Origin: Pseudomonas guangdongensis
GTDB taxonomy: Bacteria; Pseudomonadota; Gammaproteobacteria; Pseudomonadales; Pseudomonadaceae
Assembly (NCBI RefSeq): GCF_900105885.1
Contig: NZ_LT629780.1
Coordinates: 248,001 to 312,000, forward strand
Direction of reading: 5' to 3'
DNA length: 64,000 nucleotides
Shown here piece after piece: positions 1-10,526 of this stretch (the stretch's first letter is position 1; the number at the start of each line of letters is the position of its first letter). Under the pieces are notes generated by a model. It worked only from the letters and a program-made list of their open reading frames with translations, did not search any database and was not told where the DNA came from. The position numbers and the translations under genes are program-made.

Positions 1-1269
1 GGCGCCGGCGGGATCGAACTGGCGACCCGCCTTGGCCGTAGCCTGGGCAAACGCGGACAGGCACGCATCACCCTGGTCGACGGCAACCTTACCCACATCT
101 GGAAACCGCTGCTGCACGAGGTGGCCGCCGGCTCGCTGAACTCATCGGAAGACGAGCTCAACTATGTCGCCCAGGCCAAGTGGAACCACTTCGAGTTCCA
201 GCTCGGTCGCATGTGCGGTCTCGACCGTCAGCGCAAGATCATCCAGCTGCAAGCCACCCTCGACGAGGACGGCAGCGAGCTGGTGCCGCCCCGGGAGATC
301 GCCTACGACACCCTGGTACTGGCGGTCGGCAGCACCACCAACGACTTCGGCACACCCGGCGCTGCCGAGCACTGCATCTTCCTCGACACCCGCCAGCAGG
401 CCGAGCGCTTCCACCAGCTGCTGCTCAACCAGTACCTGCGCGCCCACGCCAACCCGGAGCACAGCGCCACCGAGCAGATCAACGTGGCGATCATCGGCGC
501 CGGCGCCACCGGCGTCGAACTGGCGGCCGAACTGCACCATGCCGCACGCCTGCTGGCCGCCTACGGACTGGACGGCATCCGCCCGGAAAACCTGCGCCTG
601 ACCTTGGTCGAGGCCGGCCCGCGCGTGCTGCCGGCGCTGCCCGAGCGGATCAGCGTGCCGGTGCATGAAACCCTGGAGAAACTCGGCGTGACGGTGCTGA
701 CCGGTTCGCCGGTCAGCGAAGTGGCCGAGGAAGGCCTGTGCACCGCCGATGGCCAGCTGATTCCGGCCAGCCTCAAGGTCTGGGCCGCCGGCATTCGCGC
801 ACCGCGTTTTCTCAACGAGATCGACGGCCTGGAAAGCAACCGTATCAACCAGCTGGTGGTCCTGCCCACGCTGCAGACCACCCGCGACGAGCACATCTTC
901 GCCTTCGGCGACTGCGCAGCCTGCCCGCAGCCCGACGGCAAGAACGTGCCGCCGCGCGCCCAGGCAGCCCACCAACAGGCTTCGCTGCTGGCCAAGTCGC
1001 TCAAGCGCCGCCTGGAAGGCAAGCCGCTGCTGGAGTACCGCTACCGCGACTACGGCTCGCTGATCTCGCTGTCGAGCTTCAGTGCAGTGGGCAACCTGAT
1101 GGGCAACCTGACCGGCGATGTGATGCTCGAAGGCCGCCTGGCACGCTGGTTCTATGTGTCGCTTTACCGCCTGCACCAGATGGCGCTGTACGGCAAGTTC
1201 CGCACCCTGCTGCTGATGCTCAGCGACCGCCTGGGACGCAGCACCGAACCGCGCCTGAAACTGCACTGA
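1..1269 (+). CDS. ndh: Type II NADH dehydrogenase (NDH-2), 5' end cut by window
   Basis: Membrane-associated single-subunit FAD enzyme that passes electrons from NADH to quinone without pumping protons. The frame is open from base 1, and 422 codons are visible before the TGA. The first residues, GAGGIELATRLG, are the second half of the N-terminal FAD-binding glycine motif, so only about ten residues are missing. A second Rossmann motif, GAGATGVELAAEL (about 494-532), binds NADH. The late motif FAFGDCAACPQ (about 898-930) is the conserved FAD-contacting segment, and the C-terminus holds the amphipathic membrane-binding part (about 1140-1240). The family is very clear. It stands alone, facing the tRNA operon. 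Confidence 0.95.
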   Translation, partial: GAGGIELATRLGRSLGKRGQARITLVDGNLTHIWKPLLHEVAAGSLNSSEDELNYVAQAKWNHFEFQLGRMCGLDRQRKIIQLQATLDEDGSELVPPREIAYDTLVLAVGSTTNDFGTPGAAEHCIFLDTRQQAERFHQLLLNQYLRAHANPEHSATEQINVAIIGAGATGVELAAELHHAARLLAAYGLDGIRPENLRLTLVEAGPRVLPALPERISVPVHETLEKLGVTVLTGSPVSEVAEEGLCTADGQLIPASLKVWAAGIRAPRFLNEIDGLESNRINQLVVLPTLQTTRDEHIFAFGDCAACPQPDGKNVPPRAQAAHQQASLLAKSLKRRLEGKPLLEYRYRDYGSLISLSSFSAVGNLMGNLTGDVMLEGRLARWFYVSLYRLHQMALYGKFRTLLLMLSDRLGRSTEPRLKLH

Positions 1270-1276
1270 CGGCCAA

Positions 1277-1309
1277 CGTTGCGGGGAGCGCCTGGCGCTC
1301 TCCGCAACG
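1277..1309. terminator. Long inverted repeat after ndh, possible terminator
   Basis: Two 16-base arms (1277-1292 and 1294-1309) pair almost perfectly, starting 8 bases after the ndh stop codon. No T-run follows on either strand, so it is not a textbook intrinsic terminator. It may instead stabilise the 3' end of the ndh message. Confidence 0.45.
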
Positions 1310-1347
1310 GTACGGCAGGCGCGCACCGACTAAAAACAGCCACGCAC

Positions 1348-1381
1348 AAAAAAGCCGGAAGGCCTTTCAGCACTTCCAGCT
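1348..1381 (-). terminator. Intrinsic terminator of the tRNA operon
   Basis: Read leftward, a 9-bp stem (arms 1373-1381 and 1353-1361, one G-T pair) is followed at once by six T (complement of A 1348-1353). It lies 26 bases beyond the last tRNA, in the right place and orientation to end the Asn-Pro-Lys transcript. Confidence 0.8.
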
Positions 1382-1406
1382 TTTAGTCCTTCCTGGGAAG
1401 GGAATA

Positions 1407-1481
1407 TGGTGGGTCGTGTAGGGGTCGAACCTACGACCAATTGGTTAAAAGCCAACTGCTCTACCACTGAGCTAACGACCC
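1407..1481 (-). tRNA. tRNA-Lys(TTT)
   Basis: The complement reads a full cloverleaf: acceptor GGGTCGT paired with ACGACCC, D-arm TAGCTCAGTGG, anticodon loop CTTTTAA (anticodon TTT), T-arm GGTTCGAAC-like, discriminator A and an encoded CCA (1407-1409). It is the last gene of the leftward tRNA cluster, only 5 bases from tRNA-Pro. Confidence 0.95.
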
Positions 1482-1486
1482 AAAAC

Positions 1487-1563
1487 TGGTCGGGGTAGAG
1501 AGATTCGAACTCCCGACATCCTGCTCCCAAAGCAGGCGCGCTACCGGACTGCGCTATACCCCG
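1487..1563 (-). tRNA. tRNA-Pro(TGG)
   Basis: The complement starts CGGGGTATAGCGCAG and ends TACCCCG-A-CCA, giving a seven-pair acceptor stem. The anticodon loop is TTTGGGA (anticodon TGG). The 77-base gene, with CCA encoded, is the middle member of the tRNA cluster. Confidence 0.95.
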
Positions 1564-1572
1564 CCTAGAAGT

Positions 1573-1648
1573 TGGCTCCGCGACCTGGACTCGAACCAGG
1601 GACCCAATGATTAACAGTCATTTGCTCTACCGACTGAGCTATCGCGGA
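1573..1648 (-). tRNA. tRNA-Asn(GTT)
   Basis: The complement starts TCCGCGATAGCTCAG and ends TCGCGGA-G-CCA. The anticodon loop CTGTTAA gives anticodon GTT. The 76-base gene is the promoter-proximal member of the cluster and CCA is encoded. Confidence 0.96.
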
Positions 1649-1714
1649 ACTTCGAGACTTCCAACCCTCTACAGTTGCCGCTCTTTTGAGCGACTCACCG
1701 TTTCAGTGGGGCGC

Positions 1715-1742
1715 ATTTTACGGGATGCTTGCCGAGTGTCAA
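1715..1742 (-). promoter_or_regulatory. Sigma-70 promoter of the tRNA operon
   Basis: Read leftward: a perfect -35 TTGACA (complement of 1737-1742), a 16-base spacer and a -10 TAAAAT (complement of 1715-1720). A GC-rich GCGCCCC discriminator follows, the signature of stringently controlled stable-RNA promoters. The -10 is about 66 bases upstream of tRNA-Asn. Confidence 0.8.
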
Positions 1743-1806
1743 CAGGAAATTTCAATTTTTTCAGAAAAAACGCTTTGCGCTCAGGGACATGCCGATATTC
1801 AGCGCT

Positions 1807-1841
1807 CGCCCGCCGCGACGCAAAGTCCGACGCGGCGGGCG
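1807..1841 (-). terminator. GC hairpin just after clpB
   Basis: Perfect 11-base arms (1807-1817 and 1831-1841) start 8 bases past the clpB stop. The T-rich run lies about 35 bases further on rather than directly after the stem, so termination is likely but not textbook. Confidence 0.5.
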
Positions 1842-1848
1842 ATTCGTC

Positions 1849-4413
<2,565 letters not shown>

Positions 4414-4481
4414 GGGTTCGTCCTTCGCAAGCAATGGCGGAGCCGCCGTGCGGCGCTCCGGGGAGAAGTGTCTTGCAGGAT

Positions 4482-4509
4482 AGATGAGGACGATTGCCGG
4501 CGATTCAAG
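4482..4509 (-). promoter_or_regulatory. Sigma-32 (heat-shock) type promoter for clpB
   Basis: Read leftward: CTTGAA (complement of 4504-4509), 14 bases, then CCTCATCT (complement of 4482-4489). This matches the RpoH consensus CTTGAAA / CCCCATNT at nearly every position with an accepted spacing, and it sits between pgeF and clpB. Confidence 0.7.
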
Positions 4510-4615
4510 GGACGGGCGCTGACCGGGGTCAAGGGCACCGCAGGGGAGAAGATTCGCGCAGCGATCTTCTATCGATACGAGGGCAGCATGCGCCGCAGGT
4601 CATCGCCACGCCCAT

Positions 4616-5365
4616 TCAGGGCTGCGCCGACTCCAGCCAGATCAGGCTGGCCAGCCTTCCTGTGCGCGGCTCGCGGCGGTAGGAATAGAAGCGCTCGGCA
4701 TCGCCGAAGGTGCACAGCCCGCCGCCGTACACGGCGGTCACGCCGACGCGGGCCAGGCGGATGCGCGCCAGGTGGTAGAGGTCGGCCATGTAGCGCCCGG
4801 GATTGGTACTGGGCACGAAGGCCGCGGCGGCCTCGGCATGCCGACTGACGAAGGCCTCGCGCACCTCGGCGCCGACCTCGAAGACCTGCGGGCCGATGGC
4901 CGGGCCGAGCCAGACCAGCACCTCACCCGGGGGGCAGCCCAGCGCGGCAACGCTGGCTTCCAGCACGCCCGCCGCCAGTCCGCGCCAGCCGGCATGGGCG
5001 GCGGCGACCCGGGTACCGACGCGGTCGCAGAACAGCACCGGCAGGCAGTCGGCAGTCATGATCGCGCAGGCGATACCGGGTGTGGCGCTCCAGCTGGCGT
5101 CGGCTTCCAGCACCTGCGCAGGATCGGCCCGGACCACCGTCACCCCGTGCACCTGGCTGAGCCAGGCCGGCCGGCAACCAAGCAACGCCTGCAGGCGGCG
5201 ACGGTTCTCGGCCACCGCGGCCGGCTCGTCGCCGACATGGTCGCCGAGATTGAGCGCATCGAAGGGTACGGCGCTGACGCCGCCGGCGCGGGTGGTCACC
5301 ACAGCGCGCACCCTGGCCGGCACCGGCCAGTCGGGGATCAGCAGATCGCCGACCTGCAGACTCAT
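4616..5365 (-). CDS. pgeF: Peptidoglycan editing factor / multicopper polyphenol oxidoreductase (YfiH/PgeF)
   Basis: A 249-residue YfiH/DUF152 family protein. Family members are linked to removal of wrongly built (L-Ser-containing) peptidoglycan precursors and to purine nucleoside and laccase-like activities. Visible hallmarks: TTRAGGVS near the start, LSQVHG, MTADCLPVLF with the metal-binding Cys, and AAHAGWRGLAAGV with the metal-binding His. The start codon at 5365 overlaps the rluD stop by four bases (ATGA), so the two are translationally coupled; the rluD-pgeF pairing is common in gammaproteobacteria. No membrane segment is present. The biochemical role in this organism is inferred from the family. 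Confidence 0.9.
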   Translation of the reverse strand: MSLQVGDLLIPDWPVPARVRAVVTTRAGGVSAVPFDALNLGDHVGDEPAAVAENRRRLQALLGCRPAWLSQVHGVTVVRADPAQVLEADASWSATPGIACAIMTADCLPVLFCDRVGTRVAAAHAGWRGLAAGVLEASVAALGCPPGEVLVWLGPAIGPQVFEVGAEVREAFVSRHAEAAAAFVPSTNPGRYMADLYHLARIRLARVGVTAVYGGGLCTFGDAERFYSYRREPRTGRLASLIWLESAQP

Positions 5366-6324
5366 CCGATGAACGCCTCGCGGTCGCCGCGCAGCAGGTT
5401 GAGCAGTTCGACGAAGTCGTCCGGCAGCTCCGACTCCCAGCCCATGCGCTCGCCACTCGCCGGGTGCTCCAGCTCGAGGAAGCGCGCATGCAGGGCCTGG
5501 CGCGGATAATCGCGCAGGCTTTCCACCAGCAGCGGATTGGCCGCCGGCGGAATGCGGAAGCGTCCGCCATAGACCGGATCGCCGACCAGCGGGAAATGGA
5601 TGTGAGCCATGTGCACGCGGATCTGATGGGTCCGTCCGGTCTCCAGCTTGACCCGCACGTGGGTATGGGCGCGGAAGCGCTCCAGCACCCGGTAATGGCT
5701 GACCGCCGGCTTGCCGGTCTTGCTCACCGCCATCTTCTGGCGCTGCTGGGAGTGGCGACCGATCGGCGCGTCCACGGTACCGCCGGCAGTGACCACGCCG
5801 ACCACGATGGCCTCGTAGATGCGACTGACGGTACGCGCCTGCAGCTGGGCGACCAGGTTGGTGTGGGCTTCGAGGCTCTTGGCCACCACCATCAGGCCGG
5901 TGGTGTCCTTGTCCAAACGATGGACGATGCCGGCACGCGGCACGCTGGCCAGTTCGGGCGCGTGGTGCAGCAGGGCGTTGAGCAGGGTGCCGTCGGCGTG
6001 CCCGGCCGCTGGGTGGACCACCAGGCCGGCCGGCTTGTCGATCACCAGCAGATGTTCGTCCTCGAAGACGATGTTCAGGGCGATGTCCTGGGCCAGAAAC
6101 TCGACCTGCGCCTCGCGCTCGGCTTCGAGCACCAGCCGGGCGCCACCGTAGACGATGTCGCGCGGACGCAGCACGGCGCCATCGACGGTCAGGCGGCCTT
6201 CCTTGATCCAACCGGCCAGACGCGAACGCGAATGCTCGGCGAATATCTGTGCGGCGACCTGGTCAAGACGTTGCCCACCCAGTTCGGACGGCACCTCGGC
6301 ACTCAATTGGATGATTTCGGACAT
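5362..6324 (-). CDS. rluD: 23S rRNA pseudouridine(1911/1915/1917) synthase RluD
   Basis: Converts three uridines in helix 69 of 23S rRNA to pseudouridine. The 320 residues fit the family. It has an N-terminal S4 RNA-binding domain (about 17-75, [12 protein letters not shown]) and an RsuA/RluA catalytic domain. The catalytic Asp is D138 in [13 protein letters not shown], followed by [10 protein letters not shown], the typical RluA motif III. The ATG at 6324 (MSEIIQL) is preferred over longer in-frame starts because homologues begin there and the extra codons would run into the divergent bamD control region. First gene of the leftward rluD-pgeF-clpB set. Confidence 0.96.
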   Translation of the reverse strand: MSEIIQLSAEVPSELGGQRLDQVAAQIFAEHSRSRLAGWIKEGRLTVDGAVLRPRDIVYGGARLVLEAEREAQVEFLAQDIALNIVFEDEHLLVIDKPAGLVVHPAAGHADGTLLNALLHHAPELASVPRAGIVHRLDKDTTGLMVVAKSLEAHTNLVAQLQARTVSRIYEAIVVGVVTAGGTVDAPIGRHSQQRQKMAVSKTGKPAVSHYRVLERFRAHTHVRVKLETGRTHQIRVHMAHIHFPLVGDPVYGGRFRIPPAANPLLVESLRDYPRQALHARFLELEHPASGERMGWESELPDDFVELLNLLRGDREAFIG

Positions 6325-6470
6325 GGAGGGTATCGCAGGAGGGCCGTACAGCTTTGGTTTCGGCTGCAGGCTTGTGGTTAAATACGGCGAATTTTCCCCG
6401 GCAAATCCGGGGCGCCAATCATAACAGGCCGGCCCCTGCCACGCACCCGGCCCAAGGGAATCCACGCGCC

Positions 6471-7466
6471 ATGCAAGTGAAACGCCTGCTGCTGATCGCC
6501 ACCCTGGCCCTGACCGCCGCCTGCTCCTCCAAGCAGGTGATCGACGAAAACCTCAGCGAGGCCGAGCTGTACCAGCAGGCGCAGGAGCACCTGGACAACA
6601 CCAGCTATACCAGCGCGGTGAACACCCTCAAGGCGCTGGAGTCGCGCTACCCGTTCGGCCGCTATGCCGAGCAGGCGCAGCTCGAACTGATCTACGCCTA
6701 CTACAAGAACCAGGAGCCGGAAGCCGCCAAGGCCGCCGCCGAGCGCTTCATCCGCCTGCACCCGCAGCATGCCGACGTCGACTACGCCTGGTACCTCAAG
6801 GGTCTGGCTTCCTTCGATCAGGATCGCGGCCTGCTAGCACGCTTCCTGCCGCTGGACATGACCAAGCGCGACCCGGGCGCGGCGCGCGACTCGTTCAACG
6901 AGTTCGCCCAGCTGGTCAGCCGCTACCCCAACAGCCGCTACGCCCCGGATGCCAAGGCGCGGATGATCTACCTGCGCAACCTGCTGGCCACCTACGAGAT
7001 CCATGTCGCCCGCTACTACCTCAAGCGCGAGGCCTACATCGCCGCCGCCAACCGCGGCCGCTACGTGGTGGAAAACTTCCAGCAGACCCCGGCGGTCGGC
7101 GACGGCCTGGCGATCATGACCGAGGCCTACCAGCGCCTGAGCCTCGACGACCTGGCCGCCAGCAGCCTGGCCACCCTCAAGCTCAACTATCCCGAGCACC
7201 CGTCGCTGGAAAGCGGCGAGTTCGTGCCCAGCGAGGAAGAGGCCGACACCCGCTCCTGGCTGAGCCGCGCCACCCTCGGCCTGATCGAGAGCGACGCGCC
7301 GCTGCCGCCCGGCCAGACCCGCGCCAGCCAGGACATGGAGCGCCTGTACCGCGACGCGGTGGAAGCCATTCCTGCCGAACTGCAGCCGGAAAACGCCCCC
7401 CAGGCCGACGCACCGAACCCGCCGCGCTCCTGGTGGAGCCGCCTGAGCTTCGGCCTGTTCGACTGA
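6471..7466 (+). CDS. bamD: BamD, outer-membrane assembly lipoprotein
   Basis: Essential lipoprotein of the BAM complex that inserts beta-barrel proteins into the outer membrane. The 331 residues begin with a lipoprotein signal ([18 protein letters not shown]; lipidated Cys18) followed by TPR-like repeats such as [18 protein letters not shown] and [22 protein letters not shown]. Pseudomonas BamD (formerly ComL) is longer than the E. coli protein, and the extra C-terminal Pro/Asp-rich tail (about 280-331) is seen here. It is divergent from rluD across 146 bases and has its own strong terminator. Confidence 0.96.
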   Translation: MQVKRLLLIATLALTAACSSKQVIDENLSEAELYQQAQEHLDNTSYTSAVNTLKALESRYPFGRYAEQAQLELIYAYYKNQEPEAAKAAAERFIRLHPQHADVDYAWYLKGLASFDQDRGLLARFLPLDMTKRDPGAARDSFNEFAQLVSRYPNSRYAPDAKARMIYLRNLLATYEIHVARYYLKREAYIAAANRGRYVVENFQQTPAVGDGLAIMTEAYQRLSLDDLAASSLATLKLNYPEHPSLESGEFVPSEEEADTRSWLSRATLGLIESDAPLPPGQTRASQDMERLYRDAVEAIPAELQPENAPQADAPNPPRSWWSRLSFGLFD

Positions 7467-7489
7467 AGCGGCGCACCGCACCACACAAG

Positions 7490-7514
7490 GGAGACCCTCG
7501 GGTCTCCCTTTTTA
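7490..7514 (+). terminator. Intrinsic terminator of bamD
   Basis: Nine-base arms (7490-7498 and 7501-7509) form a GC-rich stem followed by TTTTT, 24 bases after the bamD stop. Confidence 0.9.
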
Positions 7515-7595
7515 TTGCCGCCGCATCCGCGACCGGCAACCGGCCCAAGCCCCACTCCCCGGTCACGACCCGGCACCGCCCCAGGTTGCCATCAT

Positions 7596-7626
7596 AAAAA
7601 AGGGGGAGATCTGGCGATCTCCCCCT
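7596..7626 (-). terminator. Leftward intrinsic terminator with no gene in front of it
   Basis: Read leftward, the 10-base arms AGGGGGAGAT and ATCTCCCCCT (7617-7626 and 7601-7610) are followed by a run of six or more T (complement of 7595-7600). No leftward coding frame ends nearby, so it points to a non-coding transcript. Confidence 0.75.
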
Positions 7627-7810
7627 GGGGGCTTCATGCGGACCTTGCGGTGCGATCACACCGTACTCCTGTCGCAATGCCTCGTGAGCCTGCGGGCCTG
7701 GGACCGCGATCTTGTGGATCGGCGGCGAGCGCGAGGGCCTGATTGGACCCGGCGCGGGGTGGAGCGTCTTCAACCTGAAACTGATTCAAACTGTACGCTC
7801 CCGGCCGCGG
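7601..7810 (-). ncRNA. Candidate small RNA between bamD and the Lrp-family gene
   Basis: The 440-base gap from 7467 to 7907 contains the bamD terminator and, about 90 bases further, a strong terminator in the opposite direction. A leftward transcript must therefore start between about 7630 and 7900, divergent from the regulator gene. I find no convincing leftward coding frame with a ribosome site; the frames there lack recognisable domains. No clear -35/-10 pair was found, so the right boundary is a guess. It could also be the trimmed end of an old gene. I do not recognise the RNA family. Confidence 0.4.
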
Positions 7811-7907
7811 CAGGCGATTGCGAAAATTGCCCAATAACATGCCACTTGCGCAAGAATGGATCAACAAAAGATACTTTAGCGCAACCACTGAAAAGGCCGA
7901 CGCACTC

Positions 7908-8384
7908 ATGAGCAAACTCGACCGCTACGACCTGCGCATTCTCGCCGAACTGCAGCGCGATGCGCGCATCTCCAACCAGGAACTGGCCGAGCGTATCGGC
8001 CTGTCGCCGTCGCCCTGCTCGCGGCGCGTCAAGCAGCTGGAGGACGACGGCTACATCCAGCGCCAGGTGGCGCTGCTCGACCGCAAGAAGCTCGGCCTGA
8101 CCCTGACCGTATACGTGCTGGTCGGCATGGATCGCCACACCCCGGAGCGCTTCGCCCATTTCGAGGGGATGATCCGCCAGTGCCCGCAGGTGCTCGAATG
8201 CAGCCTGGTCACCGGCATGGAAGCGGACTACCAGCTCAAGGTGGTGGTGCCGGACATGGACCAGTACCAGCAGTTTCTGCTCGGCACCCTGACGCGCATC
8301 GAGGGGGTGTCCAGCGTGCGTTCGAGCTTCGTACTCAACCAGGTGATCAGCAGCACCGAACTGCCGCTGGAACACCTGCGCTGA
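7908..8384 (+). CDS. Lrp/AsnC-family transcriptional regulator
   Basis: A 158-residue regulator of the feast/famine family: an N-terminal winged helix-turn-helix (LDRYDLRILAELQRDARISN, with the recognition region about residues 20-45) and a C-terminal RAM/ACT ligand-binding domain (about 65-150). Such proteins bind DNA as dimers or octamers and respond to amino acids. The ATG at 7908 matches the usual short start; upstream in-frame ATGs would add an unrelated 30-residue leader. The divergent space holds the candidate small RNA and a TTGCGCAA palindrome at 7846-7853. The target and effector are unknown. Confidence 0.9.
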   Translation: MSKLDRYDLRILAELQRDARISNQELAERIGLSPSPCSRRVKQLEDDGYIQRQVALLDRKKLGLTLTVYVLVGMDRHTPERFAHFEGMIRQCPQVLECSLVTGMEADYQLKVVVPDMDQYQQFLLGTLTRIEGVSSVRSSFVLNQVISSTELPLEHLR

Positions 8385-8426
8385 GCGCCTTGCGTCGGCG
8401 CCTGCGGCGCAATCGCACACGGGCAT

Positions 8427-8454
8427 TTGCCTGACTGGCGACAGCGCCTATAAT
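8427..8454 (+). promoter_or_regulatory. Sigma-70 promoter for the DUF2788 gene
   Basis: TTGCCT (8427-8432), 16 bases, TATAAT (8449-8454): a perfect -10 about 57 bases before the start codon at 8511. Confidence 0.6.
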
Positions 8455-8510
8455 TCGCCGGTTTTTTGTACGCCGCCGCGTGCCCCGCCACCGCCCCGTA
8501 GGAGGGACAG

Positions 8511-8714
8511 ATGGACCCCGAAGTCTTCGAGCACTGGATGATGAACGGCCTGATCGTGATTCTGGTCGGCTTCATGGGCTTCATCGTCTGGGACCTGGCG
8601 AAGAAGTCCAACGCCGGCAAGTTCGGCACCATGGTGCTGTTCTTCGCCCTGGGCCTCGGCGTGCTCGGCTTCATCATCAAGACCGTGGTGATCGGCAGCA
8701 TCGAAGGCCTCTAG
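8511..8714 (+). CDS. DUF2788 small inner-membrane protein
   Basis: A 67-residue protein of unknown function, recognisable as the DUF2788 family found widely in Pseudomonas. Two hydrophobic spans are visible, about 12-30 (GLIVILVGFMGFIVW) and 43-62 (FFALGLGVLGFIIK), joined by a short basic loop (AKKSNAGK), so it should be a two-pass inner-membrane protein. A strong ribosome site (AGGAGG) lies 7 bases before the ATG, and a good promoter lies in front. It is followed after 73 bases by the globin gene, probably in the same transcript. Existence as a gene is firm; the role is unknown. Confidence 0.85.
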   Translation: MDPEVFEHWMMNGLIVILVGFMGFIVWDLAKKSNAGKFGTMVLFFALGLGVLGFIIKTVVIGSIEGL

Positions 8715-8787
8715 GCCCCCGCCCCGTCCGTTCAGCCCCGCCCGCCGCCGGGATGCGGCGGGCATCGCCCCTTGCCAAGGAGTCGCC

Positions 8788-9180
8788 ATGCGCCCCGCCG
8801 ACCGCGTCATGCAGAGCTACGGCCGCTGCTGCGCCAGTCCGACCTTCTTCGATACCTTCTACCGGCTGTTCACCGGCAGCTCGCCGGCCGTGCGCGAGAA
8901 GTTCGTCAACACCGACATGAGCGCGCAGAAGCATCTGCTGCGCGCCGGCATCCTCAATCTGGTGCTGTACGCGCGCGGCATGCCCGATTCCAAGCTGCGC
9001 GCCATCGGCCAGAGCCACTCGCGCGAAGGCTTCGACATCCGCCCGGAACTCTACGACCTGTGGCTGGACTCGCTGCTGCTGGCGGTGCGCGAGCACGACG
9101 GCGAAGCCGGCGCCGAGGACCTCGCCGCCTGGCGCGAAGTGCTCGGCAAGGGCATCGCGCTGATCAAGTCCTTCTACTGA
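8788..9180 (+). CDS. Single-domain globin-like protein
   Basis: A 130-residue protein with the helix pattern of bacterial globins. The likely proximal haem ligand is H77 in IGQSHSREGFDIRPELYD, the family form of the F-helix motif, followed by helices G and H (LYDLWLDSLLLAVREHD and AWREVLGKGIALIKSFY). Phe/Tyr residues near 20-25 (FFDTFY) fit the CD region. Such proteins bind oxygen or nitric oxide; the job here is unknown. The ribosome site AAGGAG precedes the ATG at 8788. It has no output domain, so it is not a full globin-coupled sensor. Assigned from the pattern, not a search. Confidence 0.75.
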   Translation: MRPADRVMQSYGRCCASPTFFDTFYRLFTGSSPAVREKFVNTDMSAQKHLLRAGILNLVLYARGMPDSKLRAIGQSHSREGFDIRPELYDLWLDSLLLAVREHDGEAGAEDLAAWREVLGKGIALIKSFY

Positions 9181-9214
9181 ACGGCAGCGGCCTGCGGCGG
9201 GCCGCCCCGCCCCG

Positions 9215-9865
9215 TCACAGCCGCGCCGGCACCTCGCGCCACTCCCCCGGCGCCAGCCCCTGCAGACTCCACGGCCCGATGCGTACCCGCACCAGACGCA
9301 GGGTCGGCAGACCGACCGCCGCGGTCATCCGCCGCACCTGGCGGTTGCGCCCCTCGCGGATGGTCAGCTCCAGCCAGCAGGTCGGCACGCTCTTGCGATA
9401 GCGTACCGGCGGCTGGCGCTCCCACAGCGCCGGTGCCTCGATGCGCCGCGCCTCGGCCGGACGGGTCGGCCCGTCGTTGAGTTCGACCCCGGCGCGCAGC
9501 TGCGCCAGCTGCGCCTCGCTGGCCTCGCCCTCCACCTGTACCCAGTAGGTCTTGGCCAGCTTGTGCTGCGGATCGGCGATGCGCGCCTGCAGGCGGCCGT
9601 CGTTGGTCAGCAGCAGCAGGCCCTCGCTGTCGCGATCCAGGCGCCCGGCCGGATAGACCCCCGGCACCGGCACATAGTCCTTGAGGGTGGCGCGCCCGTC
9701 GGCGTCGGCAAACTGGGTCAGCACGTCGAACGGCTTGTTGAGCAGGATCAGGCGCGGCTCGGCCGGCGGTGTCTTGGCCTGACGACGGGGCGGCGCCGGC
9801 CGACCGGCGGCGGGACGGCGCGACGACTGACCGGCCCGCGCCGGCGAGTGAGGCGAACGGGCCAT
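9215..9865 (-). CDS. rluE: 23S rRNA pseudouridine(2457) synthase RluE
   Basis: Small RsuA-family pseudouridine synthase lacking an S4 domain. The 216 residues include a disordered, basic, proline/arginine-rich head (1-35, probably RNA-contacting), then [12 protein letters not shown], the catalytic-Asp motif [19 protein letters not shown] and the motif [24 protein letters not shown], all typical of RluE/RsuA enzymes. It modifies a uridine of the peptidyl-transferase region of 23S rRNA. The ATG at 9865 (MARSPHS) is two bases from the stop of the upstream SEC-C gene, so the two are cotranscribed. Confidence 0.92.
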   Translation of the reverse strand: MARSPHSPARAGQSSRRPAAGRPAPPRRQAKTPPAEPRLILLNKPFDVLTQFADADGRATLKDYVPVPGVYPAGRLDRDSEGLLLLTNDGRLQARIADPQHKLAKTYWVQVEGEASEAQLAQLRAGVELNDGPTRPAEARRIEAPALWERQPPVRYRKSVPTCWLELTIREGRNRQVRRMTAAVGLPTLRLVRVRIGPWSLQGLAPGEWREVPARL

Positions 9866-9867
9866 GC

Positions 9868-10443
9868 TCAGCGCCCCGCCAGACTGTCGCGCAGGCGGCG
9901 ACTGCAGCAGGCGCGGTAACGCTTGCCGCTGCGACAGGGACAGGCCTGCTCGCCGCTGCCGCCCAGTTCCAGCCAGCCCTCCAGACGCTCGCCGGTCTGC
10001 TTGAGGGTGGCCCAGGTCGCCTCGTCGAGACCGGGACGCGCCAGGGCGCCGCAGACCTTGAGGTAGTCGTCGAGCAGCGCATCGCGCTGCAGGCTCAGGT
10101 AGCGCGCGGCAATCGGCGCGCCTTCGTAACGGCGCTGCGGATCGGGCAGGAACAGCCAGGTCTCGCTGCCCGGCAGCACGTTCCACAGCCGCCCGCCCGG
10201 ATCGCGCCAGCAGGCGCCGAAGCGGGCGCGCAGCGCCTTGCCCGGCCACTCCTGCAGGCACCAGCCATCCACCCGGCTGCCGCCCAGCGCGGCCACCGCA
10301 CGCCCCACCGAGTACCAGGGCTCGTCGGCCAGGCTTTCCGGCAACGGCAGGGGAGCGGCGACCAGCGGCTCACCACCGGGCACCAGACTGCGCGCGAAGC
10401 GCCGCAGGGGATTGCTGAAACGGGACGGGTCGACGAAAGCCAT
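9868..10443 (-). CDS. SEC-C metal-binding motif protein
   Basis: A 191-residue protein with a C-terminal SEC-C zinc motif, [13 protein letters not shown] (about 170-182), the same metal-binding tail seen in SecA and YchJ-type proteins. The rest (about 1-165) is a soluble alpha/beta region with many Trp and Arg residues that I do not recognise. The gene starts 83 bases downstream of the acyl-CoA dehydrogenase stop and runs directly into rluE, with a two-base gap. The zinc motif is certain. Any link to protein export or ribosome binding is only by analogy. Confidence 0.75.
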   Translation of the reverse strand: MAFVDPSRFSNPLRRFARSLVPGGEPLVAAPLPLPESLADEPWYSVGRAVAALGGSRVDGWCLQEWPGKALRARFGACWRDPGGRLWNVLPGSETWLFLPDPQRRYEGAPIAARYLSLQRDALLDDYLKVCGALARPGLDEATWATLKQTGERLEGWLELGGSGEQACPCRSGKRYRACCSRRLRDSLAGR

Positions 10444-10526
10444 GGCAGATTCGCTGCAGAAACCGCCGGCCGCGACAGACGGCCGGCGCAGTGGACGGGG
10501 CCGGCATTCTAGCGAGCGCCGCCGCC

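Noticed and set aside
4414-4615. Possible small gene between clpB and pgeF
   Set aside because: Short frames there have no ribosome site or recognisable motif; the heat-shock promoter and clpB leader account for the space.
5366-6211. Upstream extension of the pgeF frame that would give a 531-residue protein
   Set aside because: The added part is rluD read in another frame (Arg/Gly/Pro rich). The real start overlaps the rluD stop as ATGA.
7818-7907. Earlier start for the Lrp-family gene
   Set aside because: The 30 extra residues resemble no family member. The ATG at 7908 gives the normal length with LDRYDLRIL directly at the N-terminus.
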